NCBI RefSeq assembly: GCF_022376445.1
Contig: NW_025955016.1
Span: 124,001-188,000, forward strand
DNA length: 64,000 nucleotides
Source of the DNA: Fomitopsis serialis
Taxonomy: Eukaryota; Basidiomycota; Agaricomycetes; Polyporales; Fomitopsidaceae
Reading direction: 5' to 3'
The notes beneath the pieces were generated by a model. The model ran no database searches. It was not told the DNA's origin and was given only the letters and a program-made list of their open reading frames with translations. How positions within the stretch are numbered: the stretch's first letter is position 1; the number at the start of each line of letters is the position of its first letter. This document shows, in pieces, positions 9,749 to 21,103 of this stretch. Position numbers and translations under genes: made by a program.

Positions 9749-12002
9749 CTAGCATTGAGCAGCAAAAGATATCTTCAGCGGGAGCTGAACACCCTTCTCT
9801 GGTTCTCCTTCTAGGGTGGGTACCATGACGAGGGCATTCTCTCTTCGTAGGCGCTTCAGCTCTTCTGTCAGACCGAACTCGAAGTTCGATACCAATTGAA
9901 CCAGGAAACTCTGCAGTTCGAGTATCCTGTTCAGTGTTCCAGCAAATTGTCAGATGCGAAACGGTGACACTGGCTTGATTGAACATACGCAAGACGCCAG
10001 CCAATGCAGGCATGAATACCACCCGAGAAGGTCAGGCTAACATGGGATTCGCTCAGAATGGCGGCGACGAGCACGCGTCGAATAAGACTCACATATTAGC
10101 GAATACACCTACGGTCGGGCCACGCTTGCCAGAAAAGTTCAGGAAGCGTTCCGGGTTGAATACATGCGCGTCTTCGCCCCAGATGTCTTTCTCCCTGCAG
10201 CAGTAATGGTGAATCGGAGTGCCCGCAACATTAGAGGAAGTACGAAGACGGACCTGTTATATGCGGCCAAAGACAGGGTTACTCGGGTACCCTTGGGAAT
10301 AGGTATTTCATCGACAATCTTGCCAGACAAGGTCCTGATGGGCTTCGACAGAGGGATGACATCGTCTTTTGCGGCTTGCCTATAGTTGTGCGGCACCGCA
10401 GGATGATAGCGCAAAACCTCGCGCACAAATGCTTGCAGGAACGGCATACCATCGAAGTCAGATGCCGTGAACGTGATACCGTTTCGCTCGCGAATGGCTT
10501 GTTCCATAGTACGGATCTCCACTCTCAGGCGTTCTTGGTAATGCGGATTCCTGGCAAGCTCGTAGAGCGCGAAGCTGAGCGTGTTTGAGCCTGTCTCTTG
10601 TCCAGCAAGCATGATCGTCCTGCGCATGTCATGCGTCAGCGCTATCAAAGCTCGCCCATACTAGTCCATGTTCACCTCATCTGGGCTATCATCTCATCGT
10701 CGGCCAGTTTCGTCTTCTCATTTTCGGACGTGTTCGCTCTCACTACGGGTGAAATGAGTGACCGACCGACGTTTGGAATATGGCTGATTGACAGTACCAA
10801 TGATGCTCATGACGTCTCGGCTGCCCTTGCTTTGCAACAACGCCTCTGACTTCGAATCGAGTAGTTGCCGAGCCACCGTGTGTGCCGCTCGCTTGTTCTG
10901 GCGAGCCTTGTCAAGGCCCTTCCCCGGCAAGTTGGCGTATAGCCATTCAGCAACGCGCATGGGGATGTAGTGGGCGACGCTAATCCAGAACAACTTTGAC
11001 TTTGACGGGCTCGAGAAAATGCCTGCTCTGTAACGTGCTGTGAGCGCTGTCCCGGTTCAAGGACGCAGATGGCGATTACTTACACGAGACTGCTGTAAGC
11101 CTGCGCGAGCTCGTTCTCGGAGTTTTCCATGCACCCGAGTTTGTAGTCAAAAGCAGCTGAAGAGATGTCGTTCAGAAAATATTGAGTTCATGGGCATGAC
11201 AAGACATACCTTCGCCAATCGCGTCGAGTGTGGCGGGGGCAATCAGCTTGATGACATTCAACACTGCTGTCTGATCCGGAGAACCCTCGATGATTTCTCG
11301 CCACTTCAGCGTCACCTGTAGTCAGATATCCCAATTGCATGAGAAAGCGTGTTGCATCCCATCCTATAGGATATGACCGACCTGTTCAGCATAGTGGTCG
11401 AAGACAGGCAACAAAGCCTTGGCTTCAGGAGAGCCGAACGCAGGTAGCATTACTTTCCGCTGCCGTTTATGCGTTTCACCTGCCGAATCCTTCAGCTAGT
11501 ATTATAATACAGCACGCCTGAAAGACAAACCCTCTGCCCATGTTAGTCCATGATCGCCCATCAGTCCTGACAGGACTCGACGTTCGGGCTGCTTGGGGAA
11601 ATTATAACCGGAAGTTTGGTAGATATACTGCAGAGCTTTGGGGTCGCAGATCCATAGCATGTCAACCTGCCGATGTACTGTAAATCTCATCCGAGTACGC
11701 CGTCGCGGTGCGTCATACGTACTCCAAAAGGTGCTTTGATCCTCGCAACACCTCCGAATTCAGCTTGATACCTGAAGTCTGCCTTGCCCGCCTCTTCTTT
11801 GTGCAGCTCGGCGAGGTTTCCTGGGCCATGCCAATGTATAAGCGTGACTTCGTTCATGTTCGGGGTTATCTGACGTACCCATTAAGAACGACTCTGGTCG
11901 TGGCCCAGGTAGATCAGCCAAGACAGCCCTGTTCCGCGCCCTCAAGGCCGCGTACAGGAGACATAGCAGCGCGAAGGCGAGTACTGTGACGAGGTGATCC
12001 AT
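9749..12002 (-). CDS. cytochrome P450 monooxygenase
   Basis: A multi-exon gene (around ten exons, roughly 540 residues) with an N-terminal membrane anchor (LVTVLAFALLCLLYAALR) and a Pro-rich hinge (LPGPRPESF), so it is an ER-bound class II enzyme. Visible family motifs are the I-helix MLAGQETGSNTLSF, ExxR in REVLRYHP, VFNPERF, and the heme loop FSGGIHACIGW, with the Cys codon at 10006-10008. The heme loop has His where most P450s have Arg, and the I-helix has Gly where Thr/Ser is usual. The early exons (PKALQYIYQTSGYNFPK, THKRQRKVMLPAFG) resemble basidiomycete P450s in the CYP5144/CYP5037-like range, but no clan is claimed. Substrate unknown. Confidence 0.88.
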
Positions 12003-12050
12003 GGTAGGGAGAGGCGATAGGCTCTGCTACGATCTCGAGGAGATCAATGA

Positions 12051-12060
12051 GTATATATAT
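12051..12060 (-). promoter_or_regulatory. TATA box of the P450 gene
   Basis: An alternating TA run 49-58 bp before the P450 start codon on the minus strand. Confidence 0.5.
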
Positions 12061-13553
12061 CCTTCAGATGACTTCCTGCAGACGCGAGGGGTCCCACGAC
12101 ATATCGGCTAGGTGTAGGCCAAGCCACGGATCGGGGGCATTGCTGCACAACAGATATGACACACGCCTCCAAATATCGGAAAGCTCGTAATATCGAGCTG
12201 TCTGGCGACTCATGCGTGATCCCATTTTAGAAATGACCTGGCAAACATAGGTGTCGAAATACCTCCCCCGGACACGTAGCCATGCTGTAGGGAGACATCT
12301 TGAACGGCTCCGCGGAGACAGAGAATTCCTTGCGATAGCTACATATCGATGTAGTTGAGCTAGATAAGGCATAGGAACATGAGAAGATGGCGGAGAAGTT
12401 GACCACGGACTCGCACCACGAGACCTTGGGTAAGTCGAAGGCTCGACGGCTCAATGAATACATCTGTGCTAGAAGTATTCGCACCACATCCTAAATTGGG
12501 AAAACGACATCAGACCTCATTACTAACCGCGATCCAGCGGCGATCCCAGCCCTCGTCAAAGCACGTACTGTCGGAGATGACCCCACTACTGGCTCAATTT
12601 GCCTAAGTGCGACGGACCGGACGCTATGGGACGCATGTCGCGTGTTGACCTGTGTAACGATCAGCGGATGGTTATTAGAACCGATGCTAGCAGCGCGGAA
12701 GTTTGTCAGTAACACCCTGCCATAGGATAACATCCAAACCGGCGTCGTTTGGGGACCGACGTTTGGTGTAGGAGGTTGGTGAAAACCACTACTACTACTC
12801 AGGCGCCCACCAAGCGCACGCTTATCCCAAATTGAACGTTTGAACGTTGCACCTTTGAACGCCGGCTCAATGCATACATGAGGCACGATGTGAGACTCGT
12901 CTACAATACGTATGTATAGACCGGAGACATGCCTCATAATATTGATGTGAAAGCGCAAAAGCGCTCTTACCCGGACCACAGCCAGCAGATTTACTGAATG
13001 CACGCTAAAGACGATGGGCAATAATACAATTCGAGCCAGTGCATACGTGACAAAGCAGCGGATGTGTACATGTGTGACAAAACCTAGAGGAAACGGGCAT
13101 GCAGCGATGACGGACGTAGCTCTTACACGCGAGTAGAGGAAAGGGATATATCTAGCTATGGGATGGCACAACACCAACGGAAAGGAGATCGGTACGCGCA
13201 TATAGAGGAAGGGGATGAGAAGACAGGGCCGACGGACAATCCCCAAGACATGGCAAAGCAAGGAAAGGTGCGGTATGTACGGGTTTCATGAGTATGCGCA
13301 GAGACGGAGACTGTACGTGGTGCTCGACGAGTTCAGGGACGATGGGGTGGGAGTAGCAATGGTGTGGTGTGGTGGGATGCGAGGGACACGAAAACAGTCC
13401 GAAGCGGGTGAGTAGATGGAGCGTAGGATATGAAGAACCTTGTGTACGACGGCGAGTTTGAGGAAGCAGGTGTGGCGAAGGGAAATAACGGAGGGGCACA
13501 GCCGGAGGCAGGCGACCGACGAGGAGCGAATAAGGATAGACGCGCGCGAGCGA
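12061..13553. other. no supported gene
   Basis: About 1.5 kb upstream of the P450 and downstream of CDH1. A 256-residue open frame (12491-13261, minus) has no domain, no family pattern and an odd composition, and is probably chance or CDH1 3' UTR. Confidence 0.5.
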
Positions 13554-15364
13554 TCATCGGATGAGTCGACCATAGTCGAGCCGGCTTTCGCGCTTGGTCT
13601 CTTGATTGTCGCGTTTGGGGAAGGCGTTCCAAAATCGCAGGGTCTCGTCACCAGCGCCGGTGACAATCGTCTCGCCGTCAGGACTCATCGCCAGGTACAG
13701 TACGCGATACGTATGCCCTGTCAAAGAGGCAACCATGTCAAGTGAAGGATACTTCCAAACGCATATCTGGTGCTGAGCGGTGGTGGAGGAGAATCCATGC
13801 GTGGACACAAGCTCGTGGTAATTGAGCGACCAGGTGAGGTTACAAACCTTCAATGGGCCCACATGTTAGCAACAGTATCAGAAGCTCAGCGGTTGCAACG
13901 CTCACCTGGCTACCGGTGTCCAGCTCATTTAGCATGTTGCCGTTAAACACATTCCAAAACCGAATATGTTTGTCTGCGGTTCCTCCCCCTGTGGCCAAGA
14001 CGCCAGATACGTGCGGATCCCAGGCAAGGGCCTTGACCGCAGCCGTGTGTTGATGGAACTTCCATAGCGGTGACTCGCCCGCATCTTCCCCAGCACTGCT
14101 TGCACCACCCGCACTGCTCGCCCTCGGTGCCGCGCCCGCTTGCGGTCGCTTCCCGCCACGCAAATCCCATATGCACACCTTGTTGTCATTGCCGCCACTC
14201 GCCAGGAGCGCGCTTTGCGGCCCGGCATCGCTGTTCCACCGCAGGCCACACACTTCTTGTCGGTGGCCCTGCGCGCGTTTAAACGGCTTGACGGATGGGT
14301 CACGGACATCTCGATGGTGTATCATACGGTCGCGTGAGCCAGAACTGAGGATATGCTGATTCCAAGAGAGGGCACCGATGCGCTGCGTATGCGCTTGTTG
14401 ATAGGTTCGAGTGAGTTGGAGGGTGCTTGCGTCGTAAATTCGGAGCCGACCAGATAGTGTACCGACTGCGAGGGTGGAGCCCTACGGAGATGTTAGCGAC
14501 GCGCGTTCAAACTATGGTTAGAGATCAGCGCACCTTTTGTACCCATGATACCGAGCTAATAGTGTCGTTCGAATCCGATAGGTCGCAAAGCTTCGACACC
14601 TGTGCCGTGTGCGCTGTCCAAAGATACACACACGACCCTAACCCCACACCCAGGACGTTTGTGCTTGACCAATCAACCAGGTTCAGATAGAAGTCGTCCG
14701 CAAGTTCTGGCGCATCCAGAACGCGGTACGGAGTCTTGCACACGCTCCGGAGCTGTCGCCGAGGGCTTTCCAGGAGCTGCCGGCTTTCTGCGCGCACAGG
14801 GCTGATTGAGTAAGCCTCGTCGACGGGCGTATCCAGTCGTCGCGTCGGTGTGGCCGGATTCGAACGGGAGGGTGAGTTGTAGTTGAACAGTCGCCGGCGG
14901 GTTGGCGTAGACGGCAGAGGCGCGTTTGTGGCCGGCCGTGTAGGGGACGAAGAACGCACGGGTGACGACGGAGTAACCTCCGTGTGAAGGATGGACGTGA
15001 AGATCGCGTTGGCCTGCTCTTTGAGCGCGTCGGACTCCGTCGGTATGATGCGGTTCTTTGACGGTGTCGCTGTCGGGGACTCGTCCATGAGGTGGTACGA
15101 TGTGCGCATGTCCCCCGCGTCGCGCGATGGCACGAACCGGTCGCCGTAGTCGTGTCCTCTTGAAGGTCCGGGCGCGTCCGCCGGTGACTCGAACACGCCA
15201 CTGTCGCTCGTCGTCGGGCGCGAATCGAGCGAGGGCGTTGACCCAGGCACCGCCGCAGATCCAAAGATTTGGTTGACACGAGGACGGTTCCGTCGGTGAG
15301 CGTCCTCGTCGTTCTGTGCGGCGCGTAGGCGTTTGCCAAAGGGTGAGTTCTGGAGACCGGACAT
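13554..15364 (-). CDS. CDH1: APC/C activator Cdh1 / fizzy-related WD40 protein
   Basis: Three exons (15364-14534, 14481-13906, 13847-13554) sum to 566 residues. The start chosen is the ATG of [13 protein letters not shown]; an in-frame ATG at 15436 would add 24 residues. It recruits substrates to the anaphase-promoting complex in G1. Seen are the C-box DRFVPSR (about residue 65), a CDK-type Ser/Thr-Pro-rich linker (TPSKN, TPTRR, SPSRS), the entry motif [15 protein letters not shown], seven WD-type blades (for example [53 protein letters not shown]), and the C-terminal Ile-Arg tail (GRLIR) used to dock on the APC/C. The TP/SP cluster suggests control by CDK phosphorylation. It shares its promoter with SPT7. 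Confidence 0.95.
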
Positions 15365-15605
15365 GGTTGCTGCGCGTGTCGTGTTGATCCTGTCGACTGG
15401 CAGAGTAGAAATGGGAGTGAGAGAGGGTCGATACACAACGTAGATGAGTTAGAAATCAGTCGAGACCTAGCATTTGAGTGTCGCTGAGCGGCGAGCAGAT
15501 GGTGGTTGTGGGTCAAGTTATAACGACGCGTTCAAACGCGAACCCACCGCGTATACTCTCGGGGTCCCGTTCATCCGGGTTCGAACCATTGTTCGTCTCT
15601 CGAAT
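15365..15605. promoter_or_regulatory. bidirectional promoter between CDH1 and SPT7
   Basis: Only about 240 bp (170 bp if the upstream CDH1 ATG is used) separate the two divergent start codons, so control elements must be shared or overlap. No clear TATA box is seen. Confidence 0.6.
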
Positions 15606-18600
15606 ATGACGACGCTAACATTCCCTCCAACTGATACAGCATCAGCAAAAAAAGCAGCAAAGGTGAGTATATTAGGTGCCAAACAAAATTACTTCTGAAC
15701 ACCCAGGGCCAGTGTTACGAATCAAGCACGATTTGGAGGGTGGTAAGCAAATGTTAACTGGCACGCATGGGCCACAGCGGTGGCCCATACAGGACCCCGA
15801 ACACCCCATTGTGGCCGGAGCCACACGCTATAAGTTCGCCACCGTGACGTTCGTAGTTGAGAACTTGAATGGACCAAACACAAGGAACTCACCAAATCAT
15901 CATGAGAAGCCAGAAGTTCCAGTGATAGCAGGATAGAATGGGCCAGTCTCGCCATAATGAAGAACATACACCGCATAAGTACGATATGTAACTTGTTCAA
16001 CGTACTCTTGGTTCGACTCGGAAGACGAAGAAACGCACGTGATGTATTTGTGGGTCGGTCAGTCGAGTACCACGGTCCTGATGTAAACACATGGTAAGTG
16101 AATGTGCAGGTAGTGACGAGATATAGGAATCTACTCGTGTAATTCTTGAGGAAAACCACTGAGAGCTAGGCGAGCAGTACCTGCTCGAGGCAGTGGCCGA
16201 ATAGCTAGGGTGGCTGAGATCCCGGCCCGATACTGCTTGACAATTGAAAGCGTTAGCGATATGTATGCTGCCTCAGCATAAAACATCGCATAGCAGAAGG
16301 TGCCCGCAGGCGTAGGGTTGATAGCCACCTTGGTAGTTTAGTTTGGAGGGCCACAGTACACATCTTTACCATAGTTCAACTTACCAACCAGACAACGTTC
16401 GGCATTTTGCGATAAACATCGGCGGAGTTTGATTTGCCACCTTGTTCTGCGACCGTCATCGTGCGCACGGCCCATGGACCGAGGATGAACGTACGTACAT
16501 CGCGCTTCGTTAGCCATCCATCCAGTATTATCGCGTCTGACCACTTCTTACCTCAGAACCTTCTCAGAACTCTGACGGAAAGTCAGGTCAAGACAGCGCA
16601 ACAGCACACAGATCTCAAGTTACTATTAAGCGCCGTTAAGGAGACTCGCGTGAGTGCGCTTCTTGGATGTGGCTGAAATGTCTAACTTCGTTGCAGAGGC
16701 AGTCTCATGATGCTGCGAAATACGCTGATGCATTCTATGACTCACTGGAGGGCCTCTTACATGACCTCCGCACGGTAACAATGGTGAGTGCGTAACACTG
16801 TGATCAGGATATGTTTGTACCGCGTCTTTGTGGTGGCCACACCGGCCCGAGCGCCCTGGTGGACGATCGCATCCTGGAGCCCCGCCATTAGACAGGAATG
16901 TCTGGACCTCAGAATTCTGCCTGGTTCGGACATGGCCCGTTTCACCACGCGAGGACAGCCTGGATATCCGTGTCCTCAGTCGTCTTACAGGCATCAGCAT
17001 TGGCCGTGCCCGTTCCCTTAGCTGAGTGTGGGCGGACGGGCACCAAAGCCTTGCTCATACATTCACAGCCATCAGCATGGTTCAATACCCAAATGAGGTT
17101 TTTGTTAGGATGACTAGGTCTGCTTCATCTCACTCCTACTGCGAGTGCTATCGCTATGCTGGGGCCAGTGAAGTCCAACTTCTACTGCTTGGCTGTGACC
17201 GTGCAGACAAGGCAGAGTCACTGTAGCCCAGCAGGATGATTAGCGAAGATGGACACCGTCTCCCGCTGTACGTAAAGTACAAGCAACCCTACATATAGGG
17301 CGAGTGCCGTTGGCGCATTCGCAGAGAAGGCCTGGGCTGGTGTCCTCTGGCCGTTGACCAAATCAACGAAACATCTGGATCACAGTCACCTGTAGTAAGT
17401 CGAAGATCCGGAGCTGGTTGATCCAAGTGCCTTGCTGCATGACGCCAGTGTGATACCACGCACTTATGGCATATAGAATCTGTCGATGTGGCTGAGTCCG
17501 TATATCACAGCGAGCCGATGACGGGACTCTATGAGAGGATAGACGAGCGTTCAGGCTACTCCGACACAGTGCAGCCCGTTCTTCTACTTGATTCTGCAGA
17601 TCAAGTAGTCGCTCACATCGGCTGGGTCCGACCGCTGTCCACAAGTATGTACCGCTGTGCGGTGTACACCTTGCAGGCGTTCTGACCTGTTTATGTTTTC
17701 GTCGTCTCGCCATTGGTTGCATGCACTACACACTGTACTTGGTGCTGATATGTTTGCTCTACAGGATAACAGGGATGCGGAAGCATTCCTGAAGCCGGTC
17801 TCGAAGACCGATGTTCCTGACTATTATGAGGGTTCGTTGTCCGATATGACTCCTTCGCCCCAAAGCTTACTCCAACACAGTCATCTCCAACCCTATGGAC
17901 TTGCAGACCATGCTCAAGAAGGCGAAGCAGAAGCAGTACAAGTCGAAGCGGGAGTTCAAGGACGACCTTGATCTCATCTGGTCTAACTGCTTTACGTACA
18001 ATGCTCAGCCGGTCCGAATATTACTCGCGGTCAAATGTCACTCTTGTGCTGACTGCTTACAGGACCACCCTCTGCGGATGTGCGTCATGCGGTTAAAGGT
18101 CAAGGCCGAGAAGTTGCTCAAGAACATCACAGACTGGAAGGAGCGCGCAGATCCCGTCATCCCGTCAGACATTGCAGCCATCCTCATCGCGCCCCGGACA
18201 AACGGCGTCACTCTCAACGGTCATGCACGCGTCCACTCCCCTGTTTTGGCGAAGTCGCCGAGTCCCGGTAAGGCCATCCCCATAGCACAGCCGAGCAGCA
18301 AGAAGCCTCGTCACGATGGCTCCTTCGCCGACTCACCCGCGATTGTTCGGAGCGCAGAAGGCATGGCGGCGTTCGTGCGGTTGGACCAAGAGCTGGAGTG
18401 GTGGACGAACACTGCGCATCCTACCAATATCGTGAACGATGAGACTCAACACCTTGAGCAACGCTTGAGACGATACAAACCCGTCTCGGACGACGAACTT
18501 GATATCGATAGCTTGTCTCTGCATACCATGGACAGCGGTGTCGGAGAGAAGCGCAAATTGTAAGCTCTACCATCAATATGTGGTTCACGCGCTTATACCG

Positions 18601-20416
18601 GCTTTGCAGGAATGGTTTTCTTGACGATCGACCACGCAAACGTGCACGCATGTTGCCAACTGCGGACAAGGATCCGGTCGAACTCTGGTGGGACGCGATG
18701 CAGTCTGAGGAATTGCTCGCGAACGGTCTCCCAACACTTCTGTACCGTTCATCAGAGGACGTCCCTGGTGCTGGGCCGCCCAAGCAAATCAAGGACCCAC
18801 CACGGCAAGGAACGCAGCGGGGCAAGAAGAAGAAAACGACGCCACGCACAGACACTTTGCTATACCACATGAACAACAACATCCGTACCCTTCGCCGGGT
18901 CCGGACCACGCACGCAAAGTTCGCTGCTCTCAACCTCAACCAGAACACGGAAGAGGGTGGCGGGCCTGTGGTGCCACCGATCGAACCTATCTCAGAGGAC
19001 GTGGAGGACGTGTTGGATGAACGGCCATGGAAACCTAATGGCTCGGGTATAGAAATAGGGGAGGAACATGCAAACGATTGTCTGCACTGGATGGGTGGCA
19101 AGGTCTTGGAACATGTCGGCTTCCAAGGTTTGTGCATGGTTCGTGGTGGTAAAACGACCCTTCTGACGGAGCAACCCTAGGAACATCCAAGGCTGCGCTT
19201 GATGTCCTGGCTGGCGTCGCTTCAGAGTATCTTCTCAACGTCGGGCGGACGATACGTTTTATGTGCGACAAGTATGCGAAGAAGATGACGCCTGAGGTGA
19301 GTGCGTGCTAACCCAGGGTAAGCAAACGACTGATTTTCTACAGGAAATCATCCTACACACCCTTTTCGAAAGTGGAACGACTCGCATCTACGAGCTCGAT
19401 CGCTACGTCAAGGACGACGTCGTTCGATATGGCGGACGGCTGGCTGAGCTCGAGAAAAAGCTGGCCAACGCTTATCGAGACGCGGTCAGTGGCTAAATTG
19501 ATCTTGACCGGAAGCTGTATTCTGAGTGTCTATACACAGACCACCGAGGAAGCCTGGGATGACGACGCCCTATTCCAGAACACCGAAGGCGAGGAGGAAG
19601 ATGGCCAATTCGTCATGTAAGTTCACCGTTCTCCAATGGTTAAGACACAGAGCCTGACTTCAGCCGTAGGGGCAACTTCGCCGATTCTTTTGGAGAAGAT
19701 TTCCTTGGTCTTCGGGAGCTGGGTATCGCTGCAGAATTTGGTCTGCAGAGCCTGACAGTCCCCAAGAAGCTGCTGAAGGGCAAGAAGCAGGGACATGCGG
19801 AGGGGCCATCTGCGTATGTCGTTCATGTGTGCTCACTGAGCTGCTCTCATTATGTCTATGCAGTGCCAAACCTACAGAGCCTCCTCCCCCGTTTCCCCCG
19901 CCTCCCCCATTCATACCATTGGACTCCAGAACGGTCGAGAAACAGATCGGCCTGCTCAAGCCCTTTTACTCCGAGCGGATCTCCACCCTGTCTGCGTCTG
20001 CGGCGCAACATCCACCGCCTGGTGCGGCCTCCGTACCTCCCCAAACCTCCGGTTTCCCACCACCTATGCCACCTGGTTATGCTCAGCCTATACCCACAGA
20101 GTCTGATACCCCATCCGTCGTACTTCCCGACGATGCACCCAGCCCATCGCATACCAAGATCGGACCACTCGGTCAGGTCATGAAGAACGCGCCTTCAGCA
20201 GCAGCCTCCAAGAAGAAGAAAGCGAAACCTCCTGTTGCCCCGACCGGGATGATGCCTGCACCATCAGAGGGAGAGCCGCAACAAGAGTTTGCCGCGGCCA
20301 CCCCGGGTATGGAGTCCGCCAATAAGAGAGGCCAATCTTCTGGCGGCAGTCCTGCTAAGAAGAAGCCGGCCAATGGCTCAGGTGCATTCCCTGCAGTCAT
20401 TATGGCGAACGCATGA
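15606..20416 (+). CDS. SPT7: SAGA complex subunit Spt7 (bromodomain, histone fold)
   Basis: At least ten exons, about 980-1,000 residues. Early exons are 15606-15662, 16557-16649, 16697-16783, 17763-17831, 17881-18011 and 18063 onward. The bromodomain includes FLKPVSKTDVPDYYE, VISNPMDLQTMLKK, FKDDLDLIWSNCFTYNA and the helix DHPLRMCVMRLKVKAE. Further on is GFLDDRPRKRARMLP and ELWWDAMQSEELLANG, then the histone-fold region (KAALDVLAGVASEYLLNVG, IYELDRYVKDDVVRYG) that pairs with a TAF/Ada1-type partner. The tail has GNFADSFGEDFLGLRELG, a Pro-rich run, and a Lys-rich end. Spt7 holds together the SAGA co-activator core in the nucleus. Introns 1 and 3 are very long (894 and 979 nt) compared with about 50 nt for the others. 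Confidence 0.93.
15663..16556 (-). other. SPT7 intron 1 with antisense coding-like stretches
   Basis: This 894 nt intron holds minus-strand open stretches that could splice: RTFILGPWAVRTMTVAEQGG, SADVYRKMPNVVWL, a GT-AG gap, then INPTPAGTFCYAMFYAEA and AYISLTLSIVKQYRAG, and further down CSSLWRDWPILSCYHWNFW. These are hydrophobic and have protein-like codon use, but match no family I recognise. It may be a nested antisense gene or an inserted remnant. Confidence 0.35.
16784..17762. other. SPT7 intron 3, 979 nt, content unknown
   Basis: GT-AG borders are clear from the flanking frames (exon ends DLRTVTM, next starts DNRDAEAF). The intron has several 60-120 codon open frames on both strands, none recognisable. 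No terminal repeats could be paired by eye. Confidence 0.5.
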
Positions 20417-21103
20417 GCGTCCGGGCGCTGTTGTCGCCTCGCAGTAGGGTATTTATCAATTTGTATCACTTAGGACACTTTTTCTATCTGGATATCATGT
20501 AATCTGTAACACAGCTTGCGATTGTTGCACAGTCAGGGGAAAGCACAGCTTCGCAGCCATGACAGTACTCGAGCTACGGGATTTACTGGTACGTTCACGC
20601 TAAAGTTAATATTTATACATTGCTAGAACAGTGTGGTACACGGGTCATTTTACGATAGTCAGCAAAGACATGGCAGTAACACTAAACTCTAGGGGAGCTT
20701 TGGAAGGAAGTGAAGATGGGCAACCGCTCCGTGAGGGTACACTCACACAGATTGGTGTTAAGAATCCGTCAAACCTTCCGGACAACACCAACACACAGAA
20801 CGCTTCAGCGTCCGGAGTCTTCGTGCAACGAGCGAGATGCGATAGCCTGAAGAGACAGTGCACCACACATCAAGTCTGATCGGCGAGCGCAGAAGCATTG
20901 ATAGGGGACTGTGTGGATGTTGAGGGTCGCCGCAGCCAAAAGCCGGAAGCACCTAAGGGCTAGGGAAGTCCCTTCATGCCTGGAGGGAGCACTCGCAGTG
21001 CCGGTAAGCGCATGGACTCCCGAAAACCCGGCCTATTCACGGCCCTGGTGCTAGGAGTAGCCTGACGGTAGGGGTAGCGCCGGATCAGTGGTTTCACTGG
21101 GCC
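20417..21103. other. convergent intergenic region, no gene supported
   Basis: It lies between the 3' ends of SPT7 and the first PPxY/CaaX paralogue. Only short open frames without features are seen. Confidence 0.5.

Noticed and set aside
12491..13261. 256-codon minus-strand open frame
   Set aside because: No domain, no family pattern, His/Arg/Val-rich composition and no homologous blocks; it lies in the 3' flank of CDH1.
15570..15595. gggttcgaacc, a tRNA T-loop-like sequence before SPT7
   Set aside because: No acceptor, D or anticodon arms can be paired upstream.
20563..20592. MTVLELRDLL, a SAP-domain-like start with a GT donor after it
   Set aside because: Only ten residues; no following exon continues a SAP fold.
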